A DNA stretch of 57,053 bases, taken from UBA11855 sp964591705. Its GTDB lineage: Archaea; Thermoproteota; Bathyarchaeia; Bathyarchaeales; Bathycorpusculaceae. Position numbers and translations under genes: made by a program. The notes under the pieces are model-generated. The model ran no database searches. It was not told the origin of the DNA and saw nothing but the letters and a program-made list of their open reading frames with translations. The stretch lies in the NCBI GenBank assembly GCA_964591705.1, contig CAZQCX010000008.1:1-57053 (forward strand), read 5' to 3'. Each line of letters opens with the position of its first letter. Within the stretch, counting starts at the first letter, position 1. This document shows positions 1-8,122 of this stretch, in pieces.

Positions 1-6
1 AGCCCT

Positions 7-837
7 TCAGTTTTTTGTGGCCCAAAACTCGGCTAACTTTGCCAGTGCTTCTTCAAACACATGCCTGTCAGGGATCACATCTACCTTCAGTCCCATCTTG
101 ACCAAGGTGTTGGCTGTAACCGGACCAATGGCCACAATAGTGGTTTTCTGATTAAAGATGGCGCGTAGCTTATCTGGGGCAGCTTGTTTGCCGAGCATTT
201 GGAAAAGGTTCCGCACACACATTGAGCTGCCAAAGACGACAGCGTCAATTCTTCCCTCTGCCAATTTCCGGAAGAATTCTTCTGCCACTTGGCTGTCAGC
301 TGGAAGGGCAGATTCATAGACGTAAACCTCCTGGACCGAAGCGCCCATCTTTGTGAGTTGCTCTTTCAATGACGGTGCGGCTGAGGATGTTCGAGGAATG
401 CAGACTGATTTGCCCAAGATGCCATGCTGCTGAAGGGTTTCGACTATACCTTCTGAAGTGTACGTCTGAGGAATCAAATCCACACGAATCTTGCTGACTT
501 CAAGTTCACGGGCGGTTCTTGGACCAACTGCAAGAACAACTGTCCTCGCAAGTCCCCTTCTCAGCTTATTCAGCAGAGTCAAGGTGGCCGCGGCATTTAG
601 CAGTTGTTTGACTCCGTTTGTGCTCATAAGAATGACGTAATCAAACTTCCTTCGCCACAGATCGCCAATGAACTGCTCAATCGAGACTAGGTTAGTTGAG
701 GCTTTGATTTCTATCGTGGGTATGAAATAGGGTTTTCCGCCTCGGCGTCGGATGATTTCAGCTGCCTCTTCATACTGTCCAGCTGGCCGCGTGACTGCAA
801 CAGTTTTGCCTTTCAACGTTTCTTCGGTTTGAACCAA
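7..837 (-). CDS. hemD: Uroporphyrinogen-III synthase
   Basis: Cyclises hydroxymethylbilane to uroporphyrinogen III, the last common precursor of heme, siroheme and cobalamin. The 276-residue protein has the usual family length and begins with the typical strand-loop VAVTRPAG near residue 13; the FGSSMCVRNLF segment near 200 and the AIGPVTANTL segment near 237 match the second half of the bilobed HemD fold. The family is poorly conserved, so the call also rests on context: it is the last gene of a leftward tetrapyrrole operon and overlaps the SUMT gene upstream by 25 bp, suggesting translational coupling. The start is a TTG at 837; no ATG lies nearby. The stop codon is at the very edge of the window, so what follows downstream is unseen. 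Confidence 0.9.
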   Translation of the reverse strand: MVQTEETLKGKTVAVTRPAGQYEEAAEIIRRRGGKPYFIPTIEIKASTNLVSIEQFIGDLWRRKFDYVILMSTNGVKQLLNAAATLTLLNKLRRGLARTVVLAVGPRTARELEVSKIRVDLIPQTYTSEGIVETLQQHGILGKSVCIPRTSSAAPSLKEQLTKMGASVQEVYVYESALPADSQVAEEFFRKLAEGRIDAVVFGSSMCVRNLFQMLGKQAAPDKLRAIFNQKTTIVAIGPVTANTLVKMGLKVDVIPDRHVFEEALAKLAEFWATKN

Positions 838-1568
838 GAGAGTTTCCTGCCCAAAGTAACGACCTGCCCAATGACTATGACTGCAGGGGGCTTCACTTTC
901 TGCACCTCGGCGACGTGAGCGATCGTGTTTAGATTGCCTGTTATGATTCTTTGCCTAGATGCAGTGCCTCGCTCTATGATGGCGACAGGACAGTCTGGAT
1001 TCTTGCCGCCTGCAGCGAGTTTTTCCGCAATGCCTCCTAGCGATTCGACACCCATGAGAATAACGATCGTGTCAACAGAGCAGGCAAGTTTGCCCCACTC
1101 TATTATGCGTTCGCCTTCGCCAGCCCTGTGCCCAGTTACAATGGCAACTGACGAAGCGTAGTCTCTATGAGTTAGGGGAATACCTGCGTACATGGGCGCA
1201 GCAACTGAAGAAGAGATCCCGGGCACCACTTCGAATTCTATACCATTTTCCACCAGCGCTTCGGCTTCTTCGCCTCCTCTGCCAAAGATGAATGGATCAC
1301 CGCCTTTCAGCCTCACCACGCTTTTTCCCTCCGAAGCACTTCTAACTAGCAGCCCAGTGATCTTCCCCTGTGGAACAGTATGTTTGCCAGAGCGTTTGCC
1401 CACGTAGATTCTCTCAGCAGTCTCAGGTACGAGCTTGAGAACCTCTTTGCTCACCAACCTGTCATAAACTATGACTTGCGCTGTTTTCAAGAGGTCGGCA
1501 GCTTTGAGGGTGAGCAGCTGGGGGTCCCCCGGTCCTGCGCCCACCAAAAAGACTTTACCATAGACCAT
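813..1568 (-). CDS. cobA: Uroporphyrinogen-III C-methyltransferase (SUMT)
   Basis: Transfers two methyl groups from SAM to C2 and C7 of uroporphyrinogen III, giving precorrin-2 and committing the pathway to siroheme/cobalamin. The class III methyltransferase signature GAGPGDPQLLTLKAADLL starts near residue 10, followed by VRLKGGDPFIFGRGGEE, a VPGISS motif, and PLTHRDYASSVAIVTGHR, all typical of SUMT rather than of the ring-specific Cbi methylases. I place the start at ATG 1568, which puts the signature at the correct distance from the N terminus; a longer reading frame to 1718 only adds residues antisense-like in composition that overlap hemC. It overlaps hemC by 14 bp upstream and hemD by 25 bp downstream, a tightly packed operon. 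Confidence 0.95.
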   Translation of the reverse strand: MVYGKVFLVGAGPGDPQLLTLKAADLLKTAQVIVYDRLVSKEVLKLVPETAERIYVGKRSGKHTVPQGKITGLLVRSASEGKSVVRLKGGDPFIFGRGGEEAEALVENGIEFEVVPGISSSVAAPMYAGIPLTHRDYASSVAIVTGHRAGEGERIIEWGKLACSVDTIVILMGVESLGGIAEKLAAGGKNPDCPVAIIERGTASRQRIITGNLNTIAHVAEVQKVKPPAVIVIGQVVTLGRKLSWFKPKKR

Positions 1569-2487
1569 ACTTCTCTCTCCATTCCGCCTCAATGGCTTTG
1601 GCACCTTTTTCTGCAAGGCACTCTGCCACTCTTTTGCCCAGCGCTTCTGCTTCATCGACTGTTGCTCGAGCCATGGCTTCGATCTTGCTATGTCCATCAA
1701 GAGTGAACATGACCCCACGGAGGGTCAGAGTGTCGCCTTGAGCTTTCCCTACAGAGCCTAAGGGTACCCGGCAACCCCCTCCTAAGGCCACCATAAGACT
1801 CCGTTCCGCTGTTACTTCCGCTCTGGTTGCCAGGTCATCCATAGGTTGAAGTAACTCGGTGGTCTTTTGGTCGCCTTTCTTCACAACTATGGCGAGTGCT
1901 CCCTGTCCCGGTGCAGAAGGGAACTCGTCCAATGAGAACCTTTCTGTTATCTCGTGCGCAAGTTCCATCCTTTCAAGACCTGCTTCCGCCACAATGACGC
2001 CCTCCAAATCTCCTTTCTTGACCTTCTTGATTCGTGTATCCACGTTTCCGCGGATTGGTTGCACATTCAAGTCAGGGCGAATGTACTTTATTTGAGCGAG
2101 TCTACGTAGACTTCCTGTACCAATGACCGCGCCTTTGCGGAGGTCTTTGAGAAGTGTTTTGTCTCTCGAGATAAGCACATCATGCGGAGATGCCCGCTTT
2201 GGAATTGCCGCCACAACAGTTTCAGCAATCCTCTCAGTTGGCACATCTTTGAGGCTGGCTACGGCAAAGTCTGCCATGCCGTTCACGAGTGCTTGGTCGA
2301 TTTCTCGCTCGAATATACCTTTGCGATCTATACAAAACAGCGGTTTAGTCCTCTCAGCATCACCCAATGTTTTGATGATCTTGAGCTCAAACTCTGCATC
2401 CGGTTGCGCTTGCTTCAACTGTGCAAGGAATTTACTGGTTTGTATTAGCGAAAGCTTGCTGCCCCTTGTTGCTACAGTCCACTTCAT
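1555..2487 (-). CDS. hemC: Porphobilinogen deaminase (hydroxymethylbilane synthase)
   Basis: Polymerises four porphobilinogens into hydroxymethylbilane using a covalently bound dipyrromethane cofactor. The 310-residue protein opens with VATRGSKLSLIQT, carries the substrate-binding stretch GTGSLRRLAQ near residue 123, and has the cofactor-attaching cysteine in GGGCRVPLG (Cys239). The catalytic aspartate is expected in the ASLKDVPTE motif near residue 81. Length and domain order are normal. The gene sits 2 bp downstream of hemL and overlaps the SUMT gene start, so it is certainly cotranscribed with them. Confidence 0.97.
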   Translation of the reverse strand: MKWTVATRGSKLSLIQTSKFLAQLKQAQPDAEFELKIIKTLGDAERTKPLFCIDRKGIFEREIDQALVNGMADFAVASLKDVPTERIAETVVAAIPKRASPHDVLISRDKTLLKDLRKGAVIGTGSLRRLAQIKYIRPDLNVQPIRGNVDTRIKKVKKGDLEGVIVAEAGLERMELAHEITERFSLDEFPSAPGQGALAIVVKKGDQKTTELLQPMDDLATRAEVTAERSLMVALGGGCRVPLGSVGKAQGDTLTLRGVMFTLDGHSKIEAMARATVDEAEALGKRVAECLAEKGAKAIEAEWREKYGLW

Positions 2488-2489
2488 CG

Positions 2490-3803
2490 CTAGAACGCCT
2501 TAGCTTTGGTTCTTGAGGCTGCATGAAGGGCTTTGTCAAATGCTACCATTGTGACTTCCAAGTCTTCCTCCATGTGTTCAGTGGAGAGGAAACAAGTTTC
2601 AAACTGCGATGGTGGTATGAACACACCTTGCCTAAGCAACTCATGGAAGTAAGCCTGAAACCTCGCCGTGTCTGAAGCTTTCGCACTTTCCCAATCGTAC
2701 ACGGGTCTAGATGTAAAGAACACTTGGAACATAGATGCGATGCAATGGACCTGCGTTTCAAGACAGCAGCCTGCAGCAAAATCAACGAGCGCTTTTCTGA
2801 GCTTTTCACTGTTCTTCTGAAGTGCTGGATAGATTTCGGCTTGTTTCTGGCTGAGAATGCGGAGTGCTACGTATCCTGCCGAAGCCGAGATAGGGTTGCC
2901 GCTGAAAGTTCCTGCCTGGTACACTTTGCCTGAAGGCGATATTTGCTGCATGATTTCTTTTTTACCCCCGAAGGCAGCGATTGGGAAGCCCCCGCCGAGG
3001 ATTTTGCCCAACGTAGTCATATCAGGTTTTACATTGAAGTATTCTTGGGCACCGCCAAGTGCCAGTCTGAAGCCAGTGATTATTTCATCAAAGATCAATA
3101 CTATGCCATGGTCATGGGTCATTTTCCTCATTGCGCCAAGGTACTCGTTGTTAGGCAAGATGAGTCCTGCGTTGCCAATGACTGGCTCAACGATAACGGC
3201 AGCTATGTTGTCTCCCTCACGGTACACGGCTTCCTCAAGAGACTGCACGTTGTTGTAGGGAAGAACTATCGTATTCTGAGTGGTCTCTTCAGGGATGCCC
3301 GCTGAAGTCGGGGTACCGAATGTAGCAGCCCCTGATCCTGCTTTCACCAGTACGCTGTCATGGGAACCATGAAAGCAGCCTTCGAACTTGACGATTTTCT
3401 TCCTGCCTGTGAACCCTCGCGCTGCCCTCAAAGCGTGCATGGTGGCTTCGGTGCCCGTGTTTACTAGACGTAACATCTCTACACTCGGAAACAACAGACG
3501 GATGAACTCTGCAAATTCCACCTCAAGCTCTGTGGGAGCGCCAAAGAGGGTGCCTTGCCACAGTCGCCCTCCGACCGCACGCAACACATCAGCGTTTGCA
3601 TGCCCCAGAATAAGCGCTCCGTAAGCCATGCAATAGTCGATGTATGAGTCCCCATCCACACCGAAAACTTTGGAGCCTTTTGCTCTGTTCACGAAGAAGG
3701 GATTGGGTTCGAAAGCTCTGACGGGGCTGTCAACTCCGCCGGGCAGGATTTGCTTCGCCCTTTTGAAGAGCTCTTTGGATTTGCTCAATTCTGGTTCAAC
3801 CAT
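2490..3803 (-). CDS. hemL: Glutamate-1-semialdehyde 2,1-aminomutase
   Basis: PLP/PMP enzyme that isomerises glutamate-1-semialdehyde to 5-aminolevulinate in the C5 pathway, the step after HemA. The 437-residue sequence contains PGGVDSPVRAF near residue 21, the VNTGTEATMHALR motif near 114, FDEIITGFR near 238 and the PLP lysine in TTLGKILGGGFP (Lys267), diagnostic of aminomutases. It overlaps hemB by 19 bp upstream and lies 2 bp before hemC. Its substrate-producing partner hemA is on the opposite strand about 6 kb away, heading the cbi operon, so ALA synthesis is split between two divergent operons. Confidence 0.97.
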   Translation of the reverse strand: MVEPELSKSKELFKRAKQILPGGVDSPVRAFEPNPFFVNRAKGSKVFGVDGDSYIDYCMAYGALILGHANADVLRAVGGRLWQGTLFGAPTELEVEFAEFIRLLFPSVEMLRLVNTGTEATMHALRAARGFTGRKKIVKFEGCFHGSHDSVLVKAGSGAATFGTPTSAGIPEETTQNTIVLPYNNVQSLEEAVYREGDNIAAVIVEPVIGNAGLILPNNEYLGAMRKMTHDHGIVLIFDEIITGFRLALGGAQEYFNVKPDMTTLGKILGGGFPIAAFGGKKEIMQQISPSGKVYQAGTFSGNPISASAGYVALRILSQKQAEIYPALQKNSEKLRKALVDFAAGCCLETQVHCIASMFQVFFTSRPVYDWESAKASDTARFQAYFHELLRQGVFIPPSQFETCFLSTEHMEEDLEVTMVAFDKALHAASRTKAKAF

Positions 3804-4765
3804 GATTTCACATCTTTCGCGAAATATGTGAGTATAAGGTCGGCGCCTGCACGCTTGATAGCAGTGAGAATTTCAAGCGCCACAGTTTTTTCGTCTATCC
3901 ACCCATTCTGAGCGGCAGCTTTCACCATGGAATATTCGCCACTTACATTGTACGCAGCGATTGGCAGATTAAATTCTCTCTTCGCGGCGTAGATAAGGTC
4001 TAAGTAGGCCAACGCAGGTTTGACCATTAGGATGTCAGCGCCCTCGTTTTCGTCCAGTTTCATCTCCCGCAAAGCCTCACGGATCTGACTGTAGCCTATT
4101 TGGTATGTCTTTCGATTTCCGAATTTGGGCGCAGACCCCGCTGCCTCCCTGAAAGGTCCATAAAAACTTGAGCAGAACTTCGCAGAGTAAGCCATGATGG
4201 ACACTTGCCCATAGCCAGCATCATCCAAACCCTCTCTGATAACTTGCACTTGACCATCCATCATTGCTGAAGGTGCAACAATGTCGGCGCCTGCTTCGGC
4301 GTGGCTGATTGCAGTTTTTTCCAGAACCTCTAATGTGGCGTCGTTCAAAACTTCACCTCCCTTTACTATGCCACAGTGCCCGTGGCTAGTGTACTCGCAG
4401 AGGCAAACGTCAGTCACAACAACTAACTCGTCTTCGAATTCGGTTTTCAATGTGTGAATCGCCTTTTGAACCACGCCATCCGCAGCAAAAGCTTCCGAAC
4501 CTGATTCATCTTTCTTTGCGGGTATGCCGAAAAGAATCACCGCTTTCACATCCTGTTCCAAGGCTAGCTTTGCTTCCGCTGCAACTTGACCGAGAGGAAA
4601 CCGTGAGATTCCAGGCATAGCGGCAATGGGAACTGGTTTCTTGATGTTCTCTTCTACAAAAATAGGGTATATCAGGTTGTTTGGGCGAAGGTTCACTTGA
4701 TTTAGCATGTCTCGCAGGGCGGCCTTCCGGCGGAGTCTTCTCATTCTGATAGTTGGGAAACTCAA
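3785..4765 (-). CDS. hemB: Porphobilinogen synthase (ALA dehydratase), zinc type
   Basis: Condenses two 5-aminolevulinates into porphobilinogen. The N terminus MRRLRRKAALRDM is the typical family start region. The zinc site is present as three cysteines in DVCLCEYTSHGHCG (Cys121, 123, 131), so this is a zinc-dependent enzyme rather than the cysteine-free magnesium type. The two Schiff-base lysines are in YSAKFCSSFYGPFRE (Lys196) and ADILMVKPAL (Lys249). At 326 residues it is a normal length. Overlaps of 4 bp with the precorrin-2 dehydrogenase gene and 19 bp with hemL show tight operon packing. Confidence 0.97.
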   Translation of the reverse strand: MSFPTIRMRRLRRKAALRDMLNQVNLRPNNLIYPIFVEENIKKPVPIAAMPGISRFPLGQVAAEAKLALEQDVKAVILFGIPAKKDESGSEAFAADGVVQKAIHTLKTEFEDELVVVTDVCLCEYTSHGHCGIVKGGEVLNDATLEVLEKTAISHAEAGADIVAPSAMMDGQVQVIREGLDDAGYGQVSIMAYSAKFCSSFYGPFREAAGSAPKFGNRKTYQIGYSQIREALREMKLDENEGADILMVKPALAYLDLIYAAKREFNLPIAAYNVSGEYSMVKAAAQNGWIDEKTVALEILTAIKRAGADLILTYFAKDVKSWLNQN

Positions 4766-5472
4766 ACGCTATCTCCTTTTACTAGGTCAAACTTCACTGA
4801 CGGTGTTTTCCCATTTGTTTTCTTAGCATCTATATCGCTGAGTATCTGCGCTGCTCTCTCTTGGGCTTTGGGCAACTCCCCAATTTTTAGGAGACGATGC
4901 ACCGTAGCATCGTTTAGCACCGCATAAAGCAGCTTCCTTCGAGTCTTCTGGTCTGGAACATGCTTTTTGAGGGTTTCTCGGAGATTACTCTGCAGCTGAA
5001 GCTGCAGCAAATCTTCAGGCTTAATCAAGTCTTCTATTCGCTGGCGCAGCAACCGTGCCACGGCAGGGCTTTTTCCGCTCGTTGATATGGCTATGCGTAG
5101 GTCGCCAATTCTTGTCACAGCAGGCAAAATGAAGTCGCTTATTGAAGGATCATCTGGAGCGTAAACCATGCAGCCCGCAGCCTTGGCGTGCTTTATGAGT
5201 TGGGCGTTAACTGTACGGTCGTCGGTTACGGCAACAACAACATCAGGTTTAGGATTGAAACTACCTATGAAAGCTTCTGCATCTTCAACTTTCTCTTTTT
5301 GCAGACAAATCTTACCTTGCGTGTGAAGCTTTGTTATTTGACTCGAGAATGCATTGCTGACCACCATGATTCTGGCGCCAGCCTCTACGAAGTCCAACGC
5401 TTTCCGTGCTCCTTCGGAACCGCCACCTACTATGACAACGTATTTATCGTTTGATTTGAGGTCTATGAGCAT
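4762..5472 (-). CDS. Precorrin-2 dehydrogenase (siroheme synthase N-terminal type)
   Basis: NAD-dependent oxidation of precorrin-2 to sirohydrochlorin, needed before cobalt insertion by CbiX in the anaerobic pathway and for siroheme. The N terminus has a Rossmann dinucleotide motif VVIVGGGSEGARKA (about residues 12-25), and the central AISTSGKSPAVARLLRQRI stretch (near residue 108-126) is the hallmark of the Met8p/CysG-B/SirC family. At 236 residues it consists of the dehydrogenase plus helical dimerisation region, with no fused methyltransferase. It lies 9 bp downstream of the cobyrinate-amidase-like gene. Whether it also chelates iron, as yeast Met8p does, cannot be decided here. Confidence 0.92.
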   Translation of the reverse strand: MLIDLKSNDKYVVIVGGGSEGARKALDFVEAGARIMVVSNAFSSQITKLHTQGKICLQKEKVEDAEAFIGSFNPKPDVVVAVTDDRTVNAQLIKHAKAAGCMVYAPDDPSISDFILPAVTRIGDLRIAISTSGKSPAVARLLRQRIEDLIKPEDLLQLQLQSNLRETLKKHVPDQKTRRKLLYAVLNDATVHRLLKIGELPKAQERAAQILSDIDAKKTNGKTPSVKFDLVKGDSV

Positions 5473-5480
5473 CTCGGTTC

Positions 5481-7034
5481 CTATCCCCCGTCAGTATCAG
5501 GCTTGAAGTCTGCTATAAGTGAATTTTTGAATTTTATCAAGAAAGCGTGATAATCCAGATCTGACACTGATGAAGGCTCAGCCATAGCTGCAATCTTTTC
5601 CGTATTCAGAGAGACTTCTGCAGTTTCAAGGGCTTTAGCTCCAAACTCTTCATACTTGATTTCGATTTCAGGGATAACTCCTCGTCCCTCTAGGTTCATG
5701 CGGGGAACAATGCCAACCAATTCGACGCCAACGCAAGCAAAAGCTTCTTCTATGGTTTTCTTGACTTCTTGGGTCAAGTAGCTAGTGTGAACCTTGTTCA
5801 GGATCACGCCTTTGACTTTTACTCCAAGGTTCTTCAGGAGTCTGATATAGTTGAGCGAACTCACCATAGCGCCTTCGATACCTTCTTTGTCGCTGCCAAC
5901 CACCACTATGGCTGGGACTCCTAAGGCTGCTCCAACTTCCGCAGTAGAGCAAGGTCTCACTATGTTTTCATTGAGCAAACCGGTAAACGCGCTCATCGCG
6001 CCTTCAATGACAACGAAGTCGTAGTCCTTGCCTGCCGCCTTAACCGCATCGGAGACAGATAGCCAACCGCTTTCGCCAATCCTTATGGAAGCATAGGTCC
6101 GCATGGGCTCTTTGATCATGTAAAGAGCAGGCACAGTATCTCGGATGTCACCGCCTATTTTGAGGACACCTACTTTGAAGCCACGCTTTTTCAACACGCT
6201 CGCTATACCTGTAACAATGAAAGTTTTTCCTGTACCGCTGCCCAAAGCTGTCACTAGCAGAAAACACGGAGTTCCAGCTTTAGGTGTCTTTCTAGTTTGT
6301 GATCGAATACCCGTAAGAATACCCACTTCGCGGGAGATTTGTTTTAGCAATCTGGCGTTTGCCGTTCGGATCTCTGCAAGTTCGGCTGAGGTTATGTCGA
6401 GTGAGGTGACTATGCTTTTGATGACGAGAGGGTTTCGGTCGATTAGTGCGTGTAGTATTATGCCAACCACATTTCCCTCTTTATTTGTGATACCTGCAAC
6501 CAGCTCACGTGCATCAGTATGGTAGTTGAGGCGTTTGGTATGAGAGACAAGGATCGGGGTAGCTTCCTTACCGAGGATGATATTGCCATAAGTGTGACAG
6601 TGGAAACCCGCGACCTCCTTTCCAATTTCATCGGTGAGGTAGCTTCTGTTCACGACGGTGGCTTTCACTTGGTCGGTGCAAACTAGAGGTGAGAACTCTA
6701 CATCTAGTAATCCCATTCCTCCCCGCATAATTGGAGTTATGGAAAGCCGTCCGACATCTGTGCCTTTGGACAGAATCTGGAAACCTGAACAGACGCCCAA
6801 CACAAATTTGCCTTCATCAGCCATTTTCTGCACTTCATTGGCAAGGTTGTCGGTGACCGTCTGCGACTCGACCAAGCTTCCCCCAGGAATGATTATCATA
6901 TCCAAGACTTTTGAAGCTGGTTTTCCCCCAACACACCCATTTCCCTGCACTATATCTGTAGGAAGATTACCGAAAGTCTCGAAGCAGGGCAATGTTCCAG
7001 GCAGATAGGTCAAACCGATTCTATGCCTCAACAT
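5481..7034 (-). CDS. Cobyrinic/cobyric acid amide synthase-like protein with swapped domain order
   Basis: Probably an ATP- and glutamine-dependent amidotransferase acting on corrin (or nickel-tetrapyrrole) carboxylates. The N-terminal half is a class I-like glutaminase: IIIPGGSLVESQTV, the nucleophile elbow GVCSGFQIL (Cys82), and GFHCHTYGNI with the likely catalytic histidine (145/147). The second half is a dethiobiotin-synthetase-like P-loop domain: VTALGSGTGKTFI (P-loop 265-271), LKIGGDIRDT, and VVIEGAMSAF (344-350). CbiA, CbiP and CfbB normally have the P-loop domain first and the glutaminase last, so the order is reversed here. It heads the hem operon and has a well-formed promoter. Which carboxylates it amidates is not shown by the sequence; no second copy of this family lies in the window. 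Confidence 0.8.
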   Translation of the reverse strand: MLRHRIGLTYLPGTLPCFETFGNLPTDIVQGNGCVGGKPASKVLDMIIIPGGSLVESQTVTDNLANEVQKMADEGKFVLGVCSGFQILSKGTDVGRLSITPIMRGGMGLLDVEFSPLVCTDQVKATVVNRSYLTDEIGKEVAGFHCHTYGNIILGKEATPILVSHTKRLNYHTDARELVAGITNKEGNVVGIILHALIDRNPLVIKSIVTSLDITSAELAEIRTANARLLKQISREVGILTGIRSQTRKTPKAGTPCFLLVTALGSGTGKTFIVTGIASVLKKRGFKVGVLKIGGDIRDTVPALYMIKEPMRTYASIRIGESGWLSVSDAVKAAGKDYDFVVIEGAMSAFTGLLNENIVRPCSTAEVGAALGVPAIVVVGSDKEGIEGAMVSSLNYIRLLKNLGVKVKGVILNKVHTSYLTQEVKKTIEEAFACVGVELVGIVPRMNLEGRGVIPEIEIKYEEFGAKALETAEVSLNTEKIAAMAEPSSVSDLDYHAFLIKFKNSLIADFKPDTDGG

Positions 7035-7070
7035 TCTTACCAGCGCTTTTAGTTAGTCATTGCGAAGCTC

Positions 7071-7099
7071 TTATTTAACATGGTCGGTTTATCCATCCA
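7071..7099 (-). promoter_or_regulatory. Promoter with conserved operator-like module, copy 1
   Basis: Reading leftward, a TATA element (TTAAATAA at 7078-7071) lies about 40 bp before the ATG at 7034, predicting a transcript start near 7048. Directly upstream of it is GGTTTATCCATCCA (plus-strand orientation, 7086-7099). The whole block 7072-7099 matches 9527-9554 at 25 of 28 positions with identical spacing between TATA and motif. This is seen in the sequence; a regulatory role is inferred. Confidence 0.6.
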
Positions 7100-7138
7100 A
7101 CATATACTCTAGTTTGCATACCGTACCGTACAGCTCCA

Positions 7139-8122
7139 TCAGAGACCTACCAGTTTCAATACAACTGTTACTGACGCCAAAACCGGCAAAACAATAGACG
7201 CACCAAACAACAGAGCAGTTAGTTTCATTATTTGCCAAGCTTTAGTGATATTCCCGGGAGATCTATTCTCTCCGTCTCCCAACGTATAGTAACCTTCTTT
7301 TTCTAACTGTGTGTTCAGAGCTCCAGCCATGGCCGAGATCGTCCATCCAGCATTTGGACTCTCCGTCTTTTTCTTGTCGCGTACAAGGATCCGCCAAGAA
7401 TTTCTCCAATCAGCGCCCAACAACGCAGCTGACATAATCATTAGAATCGCAGTCAATCTAGAAGGAATGTAATTAGCCAAAGTATCCATTTTCGCCGAGA
7501 ACCAGCCGACGTTGACATTCACCGAATCTCTGTACCCCACCATAGAGTCCAAAGTGTTGACGACCCTGAAAGCAAAAGCGCCAGGGACCCCAAACAGCGC
7601 AAAGTAGAAAAAAGGCGATGTCACCCCATCGGTAGTGCTTTCCGCAATCGATTCAACCGCCGCAGAAATTATGTGCCGCTCATCCAGCTTGTTTGGGTCA
7701 CGGCGTACAATAAAATGTAACCATTTCTTGGCTTCATCCAGATGCCTGTTTTTCAGCGCCTTCTCAATTGGGAAAGTGTAGTAGCGCATACCTTTCAGTG
7801 CAAAGGTAGTTTTCAGAAACACCGCAGCAAACACTATGTACAAGAGCCATCCCCAAACGGGAATCTGTCTGAGCGCCCACAAACCGACAAAAACCGGCAC
7901 TCCAAAAAGCGCTGTGACTCCAACGCACAACAAGACCCCATTGGTTTTTTCCCTGCGCGGATTTTGGCTTCTCAATTTTGGCTTCAGATAAGCAATAACG
8001 TATCCCATCCATACAGTGGGATGAGCTTTGTCCGGGATCTCTCCAAAAACCATATCAAACGAGAATGCCAACACGAAAATCAAAGTAGAATCCACGAAGA
8101 ATGAGAAGTCAAACTGGAACAT
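7139..8122 (-). CDS. cbiB: Adenosylcobinamide-phosphate synthase (CbiB)
   Basis: Integral membrane enzyme that attaches aminopropanol (or its phosphate) to adenosylcobyric acid. The 327-residue protein has the family's N-terminal region with DMVFGEIPDKAHPTVWMG, several hydrophobic spans, and the conserved SAAVESIAESTTDGVTSP and GYRDSVNVNVGWFSAKMD segments, followed by PNAGWTISAMAGAL near residue 255. It overlaps the CobD-like gene upstream by 14 bp, matching the functional pairing: CobD makes the aminopropanol phosphate that CbiB joins to the corrin. It ends just before the promoter of the next leftward operon. Confidence 0.95.
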   Translation of the reverse strand: MFQFDFSFFVDSTLIFVLAFSFDMVFGEIPDKAHPTVWMGYVIAYLKPKLRSQNPRREKTNGVLLCVGVTALFGVPVFVGLWALRQIPVWGWLLYIVFAAVFLKTTFALKGMRYYTFPIEKALKNRHLDEAKKWLHFIVRRDPNKLDERHIISAAVESIAESTTDGVTSPFFYFALFGVPGAFAFRVVNTLDSMVGYRDSVNVNVGWFSAKMDTLANYIPSRLTAILMIMSAALLGADWRNSWRILVRDKKKTESPNAGWTISAMAGALNTQLEKEGYYTLGDGENRSPGNITKAWQIMKLTALLFGASIVLPVLASVTVVLKLVGL

